In this document: positions 54,027 through 54,648 of the stretch, in pieces
Position numbering within the stretch: position 1 is the stretch's first letter
How the letters are laid out: each line of letters begins with the position of its first letter
Source of the DNA: Phialocephala subalpina
Lineage: Eukaryota; Ascomycota; Leotiomycetes; Helotiales; Mollisiaceae
DNA: 54,648 nt
Direction: 5' to 3'
NCBI GenBank assembly: GCA_900073065.1
Contig: FJOG01000032.1
Coordinates: forward strand, 260,571-315,218
Position numbers and translations under genes: made by a program
The notes under the pieces: model-generated
Told to the model about the DNA's origin: nothing
Database searches by the model: none
Seen by the model: only the letters and a program-made list of their open reading frames with translations

Positions 54027-54648
54027 ACGCAGAAAACTGGCACCTCCAATCTTACAAATGAAGGAGAAAGTTGATTCGCAGGTTCCAGGACTTGCCGTAG
54101 TCAGGATACGAAGGAAGCTCGCATGGATAAGCCCACACGCGTCCGGAAGGGAGGTCGGCATCGTCAACCTAGTCATCGAGCTCGGAGGGAACGGGAGGGC
54201 TAGAGACCAGGGAAGTTACGTGTCTGCGTTGCGATCAAGGCGACTATAGAAGCAGTAGATGGTGTATGTAGATGCGGAAAACTGGGTTGAGGTGGTTTAG
54301 TTCAGCCTAGTACTCTTCTCTCGGCACGCAGGGACAATAGCATCCTGGTCAAGATAACGCATAGCCACAGTCTCACTAGCCACAAGCTTGGATCTGGACA
54401 GCGCGCTAAATAAAATACACTGTAATAATTCTGCGGGATGTGCGGAGTTGTTTCGGCCGTTGGCCTCTTTGATTAGAGGTACCGATAAGCATTGCGATAT
54501 TGCCTGAAAATTAGTACTACGGCAGCCACAAAGCTGATAAAGACTTCTGGTATTGCTATAGGATTTTAAATATCGGATCGGGATTATTCATAAAATTTAA
54601 CCGTGGAATAATCTTAATAATAATATTATAAATTAAAAAAGAAATCTT
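54027..54648. other. 3' flank of HET2; ends in AT-rich sequence
   Basis: No gene supported (longest frame 63 codons). The last ~60 bases become AT-rich and may mark the start of another repeat island. Confidence 0.4.

Noticed and set aside
1..54648. tRNA, rRNA or CRISPR-like arrays
   Set aside because: No cloverleaf-like arm pairs, rRNA-like stretches or regularly spaced repeats were noticed by eye; a covariance-model scan was not possible here.

Overview
This window comes from a filamentous ascomycete (Pezizomycotina; Leotiomycetes-like is my impression, not proven). Coding genes are cut by many short introns (about 45-170 nt) with GTRAGT-type donors and CTRAY branch sites. The gene content (HET proteins, LysM, Clr5, RBR, GPR1/FUN34/YaaH) is typical of these fungi. 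Gene-bearing DNA alternates with very AT-rich blocks whose transposon remnants carry C-to-T type stop codons, as expected after repeat-induced point mutation (RIP).

Left part (1-17 kb): an RBR-type E3 ubiquitin ligase (3220-5310, +); an ANL-superfamily acyl-CoA ligase (7593-9748, +) converging on a short-chain dehydrogenase (9959-11115, -); a secreted two-LysM protein (11728-12330, -); a twice-frameshifted fungal membrane-anchored protein (13036-14256, -); and a four-exon GH10 xylanase (15223-16487, -). LysM plus xylanase suggests contact with plant material.

Middle (18-32 kb): the most unusual gene is at 19926-21426. It has ten tiny exons encoding a secreted precursor made of five degenerate repeats, the last three preceded by Lys-Arg (Kex2-type) sites. 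A degraded stretch with a 500-N assembly gap follows, with a broken BTB/POZ fragment. Two related MYND-type zinc-finger genes, both broken, lie on opposite strands either side of a Clr5-domain gene. One is split by a TA-flanked Tc1/mariner element whose removal restores the reading frame.

Sulfur-type cluster (32.5-40.2 kb): an FMNH2-dependent monooxygenase like dimethyl-sulfone monooxygenase SfnG, a zinc-less MDR oxidoreductase, a GPR1/FUN34/YaaH acetate-family transporter and an SfnB-like acyl-CoA-dehydrogenase-fold enzyme. SfnG and SfnB are known partners in organosulfur scavenging; membership of the two middle genes is inferred from position.

Right part (40-54.6 kb): two small proteins sharing an IHYxCGH motif are divergently arranged. 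A 4-kb AT-rich block with internal direct repeats follows, then a divergent pair of HET genes. HET1 (48093-49955, -) is intact. HET2 (50325-54026, +) is frameshifted and split by a 1.84-kb Fot1/pogo-like element.

Data-quality note: two perfect tandem duplications, both exactly 250 bp (9459-9958 and 39679-40178), sit where a gene loses its next stretch of sequence. They look like assembly artefacts and are described as such.
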